From Tannerellaceae bacterium (lineage in GTDB: Bacteria; Bacteroidota; Bacteroidia; Bacteroidales; Tannerellaceae): a DNA stretch of 47,921 bases. The stretch lies in assembly GCA_031280435.1 (NCBI GenBank), contig JAITGS010000095.1, forward strand, positions 1 to 47,921. The letters are read 5' to 3'. The notes under the pieces were generated by a model. It saw only the letters and a list, made by a program, of their open reading frames with translations, searched no databases and was not told the DNA's origin. A program made the translations under genes and the position numbers. Positions 35,801 through 47,921 of this stretch are shown in pieces (the stretch's first letter is position 1; each line of letters starts with the position of its first letter).

Positions 35801-38800
35801 GCTGCGGACGGCCGACATCCCCTGGGCCGGCCGGCAGCTGTGGGACTGCGACGTGGCCGAAAAAGACGGCCTCTACTACATGTACTTCCCGCTGAAAGAT
35901 CAAACCGACATCTTCCGCATAGGAGTAGCCATAGCCCAGCGCCCCGAAGGGCCCTTCATCCCGCAGCCCGATCCCATACGGGGCAGTTACAGCATAGACC
36001 CCGCCCTGCTGAAGGACGACGACGGCAGCTATTACATGTACTTCGGCGGACTGTGGGGCGGACAGCTCCAGCGCTACCGAAACAACAAAGCGCTGGAGAG
36101 CGCCATCCTCCCCGAAGGCTCCGAACCCGCGCTTGGGCCCCGCGTAGTGAAGCTCTCGGACGACATGCTGCAATTCGCCGAGGCCCCGCGCGAGGTTCTC
36201 ATACTCGACGAAGCAGGCGCCCCCCTGACCGCCGCCGACAGCTCCCGCCGCTTCTTCGAAGCCTCCTGGATGCACAAGTACCGCGGCCTCTACTACTTCT
36301 CGTACAGCACCGGCGACACGCACAACATCTGCTATGCCACAGGCGATAACCCCTACGGCCCCTTCACCTACCAGGGCCTGATACTGCCCCCCGTGGTAGG
36401 CTGGACAACGCATCATGCCATAGTCGAGTTCCACGGACGCTGGTGGCTCTTCCATCACGACAGCATCCCCTCAGGCGGCAAAACCTGGCTCCGCAGCCTC
36501 AAGGTAGCAGAGCTGGAATATGAATCGGACGGCCGCATCAAAACAATTTTATAAATCGAAGCATCCGCCGGCCCATTTGCTTTTGTAAATGGGCCGCGAC
36601 AAATCGCTGGCGATATTTACCGACCGTCAACGGCTCGCGACAAATCGCTGGAGCCATTGACAGGTGATACACCTTATTATATATATATCGAAAAAAAAAT
36701 CTGCGGTTTTTTTGGCCACACAAAACATTCCTTTATATTTGCAGAAGTTTAAACAATCAAAAAAATATCGTTTATGCAAAAATTGATTTCAACAGCTCTT
36801 AAAAGCCTCCTCCGGAAGCTACACATAGCCGAGCATGCGGACTTCTACGACAGAGGCATCATCAAAGCGCTGCTTAGCCTGATAAGCGCCCTGCCCATGG
36901 CCGGCGCAGCATTCAGCTCCCTCCAAACGATTTATCAGAAGGAAGACGAGCTCTTCAAGCAGAGCCAGGCCTCAGTCCTGACCCCGGAAATCGCCGCCCT
37001 CCACGACAAACGGATAGCGCTCTACGTCTTCTTATGGCACTACATTTCCATTAGCAAATACTTCGACGATCCGGCATTAGTACAGGCCGGCGACGCCCTC
37101 ATGTTCCTCCGCCATAATTACAAGGAGATACCGACAGCCAATTATTCCGATGCCAACGGATTGCTGACAAACTTCCTGGAAGACTGCGAAAAGCCGCAGT
37201 GGGCGCAGCCCCTCCAAACCCTCGGACAGACTGCCTGGGTAGGCAAGATCAAGACCGCGCATGAGGCCTTCAAAGACCTCTATACCGATCGCTCCTTCGA
37301 CAAAACCCACATCGCACAGATGGGGAAATTGTCCGAAGTACGCCGCGAAGTGGACGACGCCTTAGTAGACCTCGTCAACCTCCTTAACGCCCTCTGGACA
37401 ACCAACGAAATGGGCGCCAAAGACCCCGCCCTGCGCGCCAACCTCATCGAGGCCAAAGAGCATATAGTGGCCGCCATACATCAGGCCGAGCTCAACCTCG
37501 CCCACCGCGGACATCATCACAAGCCAAAAGAAGACGGCAAGGACGACAACAACCAGACGCCGCCCACGCCTCCGACCCCGCCAACGCCTCCGGAAACCGG
37601 TACGCAAAACCCCAACACCGACCGGCCGGCCGCTCCGCCAACCGAGCAGAACCCCACCGACGAGCCCCACCACCTCGACCCCGACGAACATCCCGCCATG
37701 GGCGAAAGGAAGAAGGACGACGAGAAGAAACCCAAATGATACACACGATTTACCTCGACGAGCATCCGCATTTATAAACAATAATCCAAGAAACCCATAA
37801 CTCAAGAAACATGTTCAACATGATGTTCGGTAAAGAAATCTATGCGACGCGACGGGCCGTACTGCGCCAATCGCTGCGCGAAGGAGTTGTCCTCCTCATA
37901 GGCAACGACGAAGCCGGTATAAACTATGCGGATAATACCTATCCTTTCAGGCAGGATTCCACCTTCCTTTACTATTTCGGACTGTCGCAGCCCGGCCTCT
38001 ATGCCATTATTGATGCAGAGAGCGGCGAAGATATACTCTTTGGCGACGATGCAAGCATAGACAGCATTGTGTGGACAGGGCCTCAGCCTACGATGCGATC
38101 ACTTGCCGACTCGGCCGCAGTAGCCTCCGTCGGCACGGTGGAAGCCCTCAAGGAATACCTGAAAAAAGTGATGAGGGCAGAGAAGCGCATGCTCTACCTC
38201 CCGCCCTATCGCCCCGAGCACAAGCTGAAGATATTGGAGCTGCTGCGGATAATGCCGTGGGAAGTACGGCACTCCTACGAGCTATGCCACTGGGTTGTGA
38301 AGCAGCGCATATATAAATCGGACGACGAGATTGTGGAGATAAACCGCGCATGCCTGCTGACGGCCGAAATCCACGAGAGGGTCATACGCGAAACACGCAT
38401 CGGCATGCGCGAAAGCGACCTCGCCGCCATAGTATGCAAGATGGCGCAGGAACACAACTTTGCGCTGGCCTTCCCCACCATAGCCACCGTGAACGGACAA
38501 ACGCTGCACAACCATTATCACGGCAACGTCATCAAGGAAGGCGACATGCTGCTGCTCGACGCAGGCGTGGAAACCGAGATGGGTTACGCCGGCGATATGT
38601 CGTCGACCATCCCGGCCGGCAAGCGCTTCACTCAGCGGCAGCGCGACGTATACGACGTGGCTGTGGCAGCCCATCTGGCTGCCGTCAACGCTCTGCGTCC
38701 GGGAGTGCCCTTCGAGAGCATCTACGACCTGGCAGCAGAAACGATAATGGAAGGGCTGCAAAGCCTGGGGCTGACCAAGGGCAATGCGGCCGAAGCCGTA

Positions 38801-41800
38801 CGCCTCGGTGCCCACGCTCTGTTCTTCCCATGCGGCCTCGGACACATGATGGGGCTCGACGTGCACGATATGGAGAACCTCGGCGAGGTGTACGTGGGCT
38901 ACGACGGCAGGCCGAAGAGCACACAGTTCGGACGCAAGTCCCTGCGCCTGGCCAGGCCGCTCGAACCGGGCTTCGTCATCACCGTCGAGCCGGGTATCTA
39001 CTTCATCCCGGAGCTGATAGACCAATGGCGATCGCAGCGCCTCTTTACCGACTTTATCAACTACGACAAGGTGGAAGCCTACAAAGACTTCGGCGGCATA
39101 CGCAACGAGGAAGATTACTACATCAGCCGGGACGGCGCCATCCTCCTGGGCCATAAAATTCCGCTGACGGCCGACGAGGTAGAGGCAGCAAGGAACTGAG
39201 CCTTCCGCCGACGGCACGACGATCTGCAACAAAGGCGCTCCGAAGCGGGCGCCTTTGTTGTTTACGGCCGGGCAGGCATCCGGTAAACCGCTTTATATTT
39301 CGTACCTTTGCGCGCAAATATCATCAGATTATGAATTATAATACAGGACTTAAAAGATTGATACTGCCCGAATACGGGCGCAATATTCAGAACATGATCG
39401 ACCTCTGCGTGGAGCTTCCCACCAAGGAGGAGCGGCAAAAATGTGCGTTAGCTATCATCAGCACCATGGGCAACTTGTTCCCGCATCTGCGCGACATAAG
39501 CGACTTTAAGCACATCCTTTGGGATCATCTTGCGATAATGGCCGACTTCAAGCTCGACATCGACTTCCCATACGAGCTCATACGCAAGGAGGACCTTTAC
39601 CGCAAGCCGCCAAGGCTGCCTTACAGCAATTCGAGATTCATGTACAGGCACTACGGGAAAACCGTTGAGCGTATGATAGGCGAAGCCATCAAGATGGAGA
39701 ACGAATCCGAGCGCAGCAGGCTGATTTATTTTATAGCCATGCAAATGAAACGCTCCTACATCATCTGGAACAAGGACAGCGTTGACAACGCAAGGATATT
39801 TGCCGACCTGAGCGAACTCTCCGGCGGACGCATCAGCCTCAGCGAAGCCGAGATGAAGCTGCCCGACGCACAGGAGCTCGTAGGCAAAGCGGCCGACAGC
39901 CATGCCGGCAATGCTCAGCAAAACAAGAAGAAAAAGATTCGCAAGAAATAATCGGATGGGCTCGTTTATCATCGAAGGCGGATACAGATTGAAGGGCGAA
40001 CTGACGCCTCAGGGAGCGAAAAACGAGGCGCTGGAAGTTATATGCGCAGCGCTGCTTACGCCCCACGAGGTGAGGATCAGCAACGTGCCCGACATACTCG
40101 ACGCCAACAACCTCATCAGGCTCATGCAGGACATGAACGTGAAGGTTGTGAAGACAGGCGAGCATGATTACTCCTTCCGTGCAGACGACGTCGACCTCGG
40201 CTTCCTCGAAACCGATCGCTTCGCTCGAGCATGCGCTTCGCTGCGGGGAGCGGTTATGATCACAGGGCCGCTGCTGGCTCGCTTCGGCAGGGCGCTGGTG
40301 CCTCAGCCCGGAGGCGATAAAATCGGACGCCGGAGGCTCGACACTCACTTCGCCGGCCTGCAAAAGCTTGGAGCAGAGCTCAAGTACGACTCCGAGCGCA
40401 GGCTGTTCCGCATGGAGGCCGAGCGCCTCCGCGGCGCCTACATGCTGCTCGACGAGGCCTCCGTAACCGGAACGGCCAACATCCTCATGGCAGCCGCGCT
40501 TGCCGAAGGCGTCACCACCATCTACAACGCCGCCTGCGAACCCTACGTGCAGCAGCTCACGCACTTGCTGCGCCGGATGGGGGCACGCATAGAGGGCATA
40601 GGCTCCAACCTCCTGCGTATCGAGGGAGTGCCGGCCCTGGGCGGAGCCGATCATAGGCTGCTGCCCGACATGGTTGAGGTAGGCAGCTTCATAGGCATGG
40701 CCGCCATGACAGGCTCCGAAATCCGCATTCGCAACACGCGCTGCGACATGCTCGGCATCATTCCGGAAGCCTTCCGGCGGCTGGGCATCAAGGTGGAGCA
40801 GCAGGGCGACGACCTCTTCGTACCCGCCTGCCAAGCTTATGAGATTGAAACCTTTATGGACGGAGCGATAATGACCGTGGCCGACGCGCCCTGGCCCGGA
40901 CTTACGCCCGACCTGCTGAGCGTCATCTTAGTGGTAGCTACTCAGGCATCCGGAAGTGTACTAATCCACCAGAAGATGTTTGAGAGCCGCTTGTTCTTTG
41001 TAGATAAGCTCATAGACATGGGCGCCCGCATCATACTCTGCGATCCTCACCGCGCCACGGTAATAGGCCTCGGCAACCGCGTCAGGCTCCGCAGCGCCAC
41101 TATGATGTCGCCCGACATACGCGCCGGGATAGCCCTGCTGATAGCTGCCATGAGCGCCGACGGCACGAGCCACATCCATAACATAGAGCAGATAGACCGC
41201 GGTTACGAGCATATCGACAAGAGGCTCAACCGTATAGGAGCGCGGATAACGAGGCTGGAAAGCTAAGCTAAGGCCTCTGCGCGATTTCTGCAAAGGCCTC
41301 TGCACCTTTTCTGCCAAGCCCTCCGAAGCAAATTTTCCAAGCTTGCGCAATAAATTCGCCAAGCGTGCGCGTTTTATCTGCCAAGCGTGCGCGTTTTATC
41401 TGCCAAGCTTGCGAAATTTTACTGTTGCGAGCTATGACGAAAACCTCTTATCTTCGCAAAAAAAATTGGTTACACATTATATATATACTACATAGACTGT
41501 TGAAAAATTATGATAAGCAAAGAGAAAATACGCAAGATAGGGGCCTTTACCAGGCCGCACGGTATCAGCGGCGAGATAGGCTTCGTGGGGAATAATTTGC
41601 CGGAGCCCGGAGTTAATAACTTCATTGTGTGCGAGATGAATGGTATATACGTGCCATATTTCATTGAGGGAGTGAGGAGCAAAACGCACGCCGTGCAGCT
41701 GGTGCGGCTGGCAGCGGTGGGGAGCGGCGATGCGGCGCGGCGGCTGTCGGGCAAGGAAGTATTCAGGCCCACGGAAGCCGCTGAGGCAGTGGATGATGCG

Positions 41801-44800
41801 AGCTGGGCCGCCTTTTGCGGCTACCTGATGGAGGACGAGACGGGAAGGGCGCTGGGCGAAATTATCGACATTGACAACAGTACGATCAACCTTCTTTTCG
41901 TAGTCGACACAGGCGGGCGCATGCTGCTGGTGCCGGCCGTAGAGGAATGGATCATGGCCGTAGACAACGACGGGAGGCGGCTGCGGCTAAAGATTCCGGA
42001 CGGGCTGTTGGACATTGGATAAATTGCAATATCTTTGCGCCCACAGAAATATATATGGCAAAGCAAGGACGAAGAGATTTTCAGGCATTTTGGCGCAAGA
42101 TTCGGTTTAAGTATAAACTTTCTTTTTTCAACGAGGGCACGCTCGAGGAGGTATGGTCGTTCCGCCTTTCGCAACTGTCGGCATTTTCCATTCTGTTCGC
42201 TTTCGCACTTTTGCTCGTAATATTCACGTCGGTTATTATAATCACGACACCGATTCGCAACTACCTTCCGGGGTATCTGGACGTTGAGGTCAGAAAAGAT
42301 ATTATGCAGAATGCACTCAGGGCCGATTCGCTGGAGCGGATTATATACATGCAGGGAAAATATCTGAGCAATGTGGTGGCGATTTTGAGCGGAACCATGC
42401 CGGTGGATACTGTCCGCCGCGTTGATTCGGCCTCCATAATAAAGGCGGATTATAATATTCCGCGGAGCGAAAAAGAGGAAGACTTTGTGCGGGAAACCTA
42501 CGAAAAGGAGAAGTATAACCTTACGGCTCTGAACCCTACGACTATGCCGACCAACGTAGTTTTCTTCTACAAGCCGGTGAAAGGCGTGGTGTCGTCGGGC
42601 TATGATGCTTCTAAGAATCACTTCGGAATCGACCTCGTGGGCGCGCCGCGCGAGAACGTCTTTGCAACGCTCGACGGCACGGTGATCTTCACGGGCTTCG
42701 ACCCCCAGTTCGGCAACATCATACAGCTTCAGCATAGGGGTGGCTTCGTATCCATATATAAGCACAACGAGCTGCTGCTGAAGCGCATGGGCGACAAAGT
42801 TATTGCCGGCGAGGCTATCGCCATCATAGGCAATACGGGGGAGCTGTCGACCGGCCCGCATCTGCATTTTGAGCTGTGGCATAACGGCATAGCCGTCAAT
42901 CCTGAGGAATATATTTCTTTCTGAGAGGATGAAAAGACGACTGGCCATACTCGGTTCCACCGGCTCGATAGGCACGCAGGCCCTGGAAGTTATAGCCGAA
43001 AATCCTGAAAGTTTTGAAGTATATGCCCTGGTGGCTAACCGGCAAAGCTCGCTGCTTGCCCGGCAGGCGCGGCGCTTCAATGCGGAAGTGGTTGTGATAG
43101 CCTCCGAGGATAAATACGCTGAGCTCCGGGCCGAACTGAGCGACCTGCCCGTAAAGGTGTGGGCCGGCGCGGCCGCCGTCGAGGAAGTGGTGCAGGCCGC
43201 CGAGATCGACATTGTGCTGGCAGCTATGGTGGGGTACGCAGGCCTTCGGCCAACGATGGCGGCTATCCGGGCAGGCAAGGCCATAGCGCTTGCCAACAAG
43301 GAGACGCTGGTGGTTGCCGGCGAGCTGATAACTGCGCTTGCGCGCGAGCACAGGGCTCCGCTGCTGCCTGTGGATTCGGAGCACTCGGCGATCTTTCAGT
43401 GCCTCGACGGTGCACCGTCCTGCAATCCGGTGCGTAAGATATGGCTCACGGCTTCCGGAGGCCCTTTCCGAACCTTGCCGGCCGAGGAGCTCGCCCATGT
43501 CACTAAAGAGCAGGCGCTCAGGCATCCGAACTGGCAGATGGGCGCAAAGGTTACTGTCGACTCGGCCAGCCTGATGAACAAAGGCTTCGAGATGATAGAG
43601 GCCAGGTGGCTGTTCGATCTTGCTCCGGAACAGATACATATAGTGGTACATCCGCAGTCGATTATCCATTCGATGGTGGAGTTTGGCGACGGGGCTGTCA
43701 TCGCTCAGCTCGGCCTGCCCGACATGAAGCTGCCTATCGCCTACGCGCTTGCTTACCCGCAGCGGCTTCCGAGCTCGGCGCCTTCGATCGACTTCGCCGC
43801 CATAGGAGCACTCACGTTTGAGGAGCCCGACAGCTCCCGCTTCCGCAATCTGGCGCTGGCCTTCGAAGCTGTCCGACAGGGAGGTAACATGCCCTGCATA
43901 CTTAACGCAGCTAATGAGATCGCAGTCGAGGCCTTCCTGCGCTCCGCGATTTCCTTCCCTGCCATGAGCGACATCATAGAGCGTACGATGCGCCGTGCAA
44001 GCTTCGTAGAGCGTCCTACCGCGGCCGACTATGAAGCCTCCGACGCCGAAGCGCGTATTATAAGCCTTGAGTACATACATTAATTATATAGCAACATGGA
44101 AATATTCCTGATTAAAGCCCTTCAGCTGATACTGTGTCTGTCGATCCTTGTGCTCGTACACGAGCTCGGCCACTTCCTTTTCGCCCGCCTCTTTAAGGTC
44201 AGGGTAGAAAAGTTCTACATATTTTTCGCCCCCTGGTTCTCGCTCTTCCGGTATAAGCCGAAAAACAGCGAAACCGAGTATGGGCTCGGATGGCTCCCGC
44301 TCGGCGGCTACTGCAAAATATCCGGCATGATAGACGAAAGCATGGACAGGGAGCAGATGGCGCTGCCTCCCAAGCCGTACGAGTTCCGCTCGAAAGCTGC
44401 CGGGCCCCGACTGCTTATCATGGCAGCCGGAGTTGTCTTCAACTTCCTCTTGGCCTTGTTCATATACTCAATGATACTGCTGATGTGGGGCGACACCTAT
44501 GTCCCGCTGAAGAACGTGAAGCTGGGCATGGAGTACAGCGATACGTTCACCGGCATAGGCTTCCGCGACGGGGATATCCTCCTTCGCGCCAATGATACGG
44601 AGCTTGAGCGCTTCGGCGTGAGCACTATGCGAGCCGTGGTCAATGCAAGCAGCGTCACCGTTCTGCGCGACGGTCAGGAAGTCGGCATAGCCATCCCTGA
44701 TGATATGATGAAGCGGGTTCTCGCAGACAAGAAAGGCTTTGCTTCCGAGCGCATCCCGGTTATAGTGAAAGGCTTCAGCTACGAGTCATCGCCCGCTGCA

Positions 44801-47800
44801 GCAGCAGGGATAAAGCCCGGCGACGCCATAGTGGCCGTCGACAGCATAAGCACTCCAACGCTGTACGAGCTACGCGACGTGCTCAACAGGCGGAAGGCTC
44901 AGCCCGTGAACGTCGCGGTCAGTCGGGGCGGAAGCATGCTCAGCATGGAGCTCACCACCGACACGGCCGGCATGATGGGCATCGAGCTCATCAACAAAGC
45001 TTCGGATGTCTACGAGACGGTGACGATCTCGTACAACTTGATCTCAGCCATACCGGCCGGCATACAACTCGGCGTCAACACGCTCAAAGGCTACGTCAGC
45101 GACATGAAGTACGTCTTCACCAAGGAGGGAGCCGGCAGCCTCGGCGGCTTCGGAGCTATCGGCAACATATTCCCGGCCGTATGGAACTGGAGGGCCTTCT
45201 GGGAGAACACCGCCTTCCTGTCCATCATCCTTGCCTTCATGAACATACTCCCTATCCCGGCACTCGACGGCGGGCACATCATGTTCCTCCTCTACGAAGT
45301 TATCACTCGCCGCAAGCCAAGCGACAAGTTCCTTGAGTACGCGCAGATAGCAGGCATGGTCGTACTGTTCGCCCTGCTTATCTATGCCAACGGAAACGAC
45401 TTGTTCCGCTTCCTCACACGCTGATACCGCCGGCCGGAAGGCTTATCCATAGCCAACGGCGTAATATGAAAAGAGCGGGAAGAATGTGGAGTTACACTCG
45501 TCCCGCTCTTTTTATGGCCTTCCTGCGCCGGCTTCGCTTTGGAGGAGAATCAGATGGCGCCGCCGTCTATCTTTTTGAAGGCTTCGATTAGCTTGCGGAG
45601 AGTGAGGGCGTCGGATTCTGTTTCGCCGGCTTTGTTTTCGTAGTAGCTGCGCAGGAATCCTTCGTTGCCCATCCAGACGGTGGCTATCAGGCCCCGGAAC
45701 CGATTGCGCATCTCCGGAGTAGAGCCTTTGCGGAAGGCTATCATGTCGCTCAGCTCTTCGAGGGCTACGGCCGGCTTGCGCCAGGGGCAAATTGCTACGT
45801 CGAGGCCCTTGGCGGCGAAGTAGACGGGCGTCTTGTCGGGCCGATCGTAGTGCCAGTCGCATACGAATACGTCCTTAGGAATCAGGTCGACGGCGCGGTG
45901 AGTGTTATTCAGGCTCGCTTCCCACTCGCCTATGCCTGTTGTTTTGCCGTCGATGAGCCTGTCGCCCCAAATCATAAGCCGTTTGCCTTGCAGAGCAAGA
46001 TGATTGCGCAGCCGGGTGACTTCGCCGGCAAAGAGCTCGGCCTTGTCGTGGCCTCCGCAGCGCGGGCAGCGAGCGTCGCCTATGTAGAACACTTCATCCA
46101 TGCCGGCATGGAACAGCTTTGTTTCAAAGGCCTCGGTGATTTCGTCGATGAGGGCGAAGACGATCTTGTGTACATCGGGATGCAGAGGGCAGTAGCTCTT
46201 GCAATACAATCCGTCGGGATTGGGCCAGCCCGGATAGTTCTCGGTTATCACGTGAGGCGTTTCGTCGAACTGGGGATATACCTTCAGCAGATTGCCCGTT
46301 TTCTTGGCCCACGACTGATGGCCCAGCAGGTTTATCTGCGGCGCTATCTCTATGCCGTGCTTGCGGCATGCGGCTACTATCTTTTTCACATCGGCCCGGC
46401 TGAGCGGATTTTCGTCCCTTAGCTCCGGATGGGATTCGTAAGCATATCCCCAGTCTACCCGAAGTATAAGCAGATTGAAGTGAGCCGGCGCAAGTTCTTT
46501 CTCTATGAAAGTGATAAAGGCGTCGATCCCCTTAGGGCCCGGAGCGCTTATGGACAGTCCGCGCACGGGCAGGATGCTGTCGATACGGTTTGAAGCGGTT
46601 TGAGCCTGAAGCCCCAAGCATACGAGTCCGAGCAGAGCGCACAGAAGGCTGCGCAGGCCGGTGGTTGGTAGAGAAACTGTTGTTTTTGTTTTCATGTAGA
46701 TGTATATATTAATATGTGTGGCAAATATAAGGGCTTGCGCTTAATCCTCAAGGAGGCGGCCGTTATGGAGGCGGTGAATCCGCGCATGGCAGCCGGGTTT
46801 ATTGCCATATCGCTCGCGCTCATATTCATTTAATACGTATGAAGGCCGCTTCCCGGAGCGAGCCCGATACGGCCGGCGAGCATAGCCAGTCGTAGAGCTT
46901 GCGGGCTGTGGATGTTGCAGGCTGATCGGCTCGAATTGCTACGTATACATGCGAAATCAGCGGGTAGCTGCCATTAGCTATATTTTTTTCATCAGGAAAA
47001 ACTCCGTTGACGGCTACTCGCGCCACGTCGGTGTCCGGGCAGCGGGCTATCATCTCCTTATAATTATTAAATGTATAGCAAATCGTATTCTCATTGTACT
47101 TGACTTCGGGGAAAACACCGGCCATCGAGACTATCGCGCTCTCCGGAAATTCGGCCGTCTCCAAGCCCTTCATCACCAGCTCCCGCATCACCTCCTCGCT
47201 GCCCGAATTGCGCGGACGGGTGTAGACGCGCATCAAGGCGGAGCTTCCTCCTACCTCATTCCACTTCGTTATCTTTTTGGTGTAGATGTCGCGAATCTGC
47301 GACAGGCTGAGCGATTTAACACTGTTCTTTGGGTTGACTACAAATACGAATCCGTCGGAGGCGATGGGGGTTTCCACGAGCGTCACTCCTTTTTCCTGTG
47401 CGTGTGCGAGCTCGTCGGGCGAGAGGGTTCGGTGCGTCAGGATCAGATCGGTAGAGCCGGCTATAAGGTTCATGAAGGCGCCGTGCGTCTGTGAGGTTTT
47501 TACCTTCTCCCGCAGCTTGTTCAGGTCGGCTTCGGGCAGCAGTTCATAGTCGGGCACCACCTGCCATTCCCCAAGCAGCGTCCAGCTATTCCACTCGTAG
47601 GGAATGTCGAGGAGTTTGCAGGCTACTATCATCCTCAGATGTGCCGTTGAGGTGGAGCCGTCTATGAGCGGAAAGTTATCGAGGTTCAAACCTTTTATGG
47701 GGACGAAAGCCTCGTCCGGTGCTTCGCAGTCGCAGTTGCCTCCTATGGAGCATGAGGCCAACAGCAATGGAATGAATAAAAAGAGGAGCTTCTTCATATT

Positions 47801-47921
47801 AAATAGGGCTTGCTGTTAAATTCAACAGCATTTATTTGTTGTGAGATTTGGTTGCCAAACGGATCATTCTGTGTCTTTTTTCGAGATATCAGTCCTTAAA
47901 AATAGATTTTTGAAAGAAAAA

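Overview
The window looks like a chromosomal segment of a fairly GC-rich member of the order Bacteroidales (phylum Bacteroidota). The evidence is a SusC/SusD pair with an ECF sigma factor and a FecR-type anti-sigma factor, a UpxY-type antiterminator, DUF4290, DUF4783 and DUF6261 proteins, a BtuB-BtuG-BtuF cobalamin uptake locus, and promoters with the Bacteroidota -7 box TAnnTTTG. I see no rRNA, tRNA, CRISPR array, prophage or complete insertion sequence. A genus cannot be named from what is visible.

Layout. 1-4134: housekeeping genes frr, rsgA, fabD (reverse), tatA and tatC. 4581-7611 (reverse): a Tat-exported SGNH hydrolase, a YjbQ-family protein and a secreted GLUG-repeat protein. 8079-10379: a ferredoxin-like protein and a reverse-strand Tat-exported Gfo/Idh/MocA oxidoreductase. 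10475-10981: an orphan UpxY/NusG-like antiterminator. 11660-16453: a cobalamin-riboswitch operon encoding an outer-membrane receptor, a surface BtuG-like propeller lipoprotein and a BtuF-like lipoprotein. 17052-19346: a small antitoxin-like gene with a broken partner, rlmH, a DUF4783 protein and nadC. 19358-23500 (reverse): a metallophosphoesterase, a GDP-mannose-forming guanylyltransferase and two glycosyltransferases. 24334-33561 (reverse): a polysaccharide utilization locus (GH2, SusD, SusC, FecR, sigma factor), with a divergent GPH symporter and a GH43 xylosidase/arabinosidase at 33857-36554. 36774-45424: DUF6261, an M24 aminopeptidase, and the run DUF4290, murA, rimM, M23 peptidase, dxr, rseP. 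45550-47797 (reverse): a GH20-type glycosidase and a PstS-like binding lipoprotein.

The most unusual content lies between the genes. Three long arrays (11058-11632, 16492-16902, 23731-24060) have unrelated sequences but nearly the same period (40/41, 42 and 41 bp), and each unit carries a short self-complementary core. In the second array the cores recur at almost exactly 42 bp over ten units, which is about four turns of B-DNA. Shorter relatives are a 22-24 bp array at 41270-41428, a 27-bp array at 8868-8973 and a two-unit 41-bp repeat at 36595-36651. A second family of about 125-bp hairpin elements built on ATTCCCGCGAAGGCGGGAAT (matching the dRS3 pattern ATTCCC-N8-GGGAAT known from Neisseria) occurs at 1785, 4252, 7808 and, as a half copy, 35385. 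The copy at 4186-4561 is framed by 26-bp perfect inverted repeats and looks like a miniature transposable element.

The genes form several working units: ribosome recycling and maturation (frr, rsgA, rimM, rlmH), protein export (TatAC with two twin-arginine substrates), cobalamin capture, plant-type glycan use, envelope glycan synthesis, and peptidoglycan/isoprenoid synthesis. All functions are inferred from reading the protein sequences; no database search was run.
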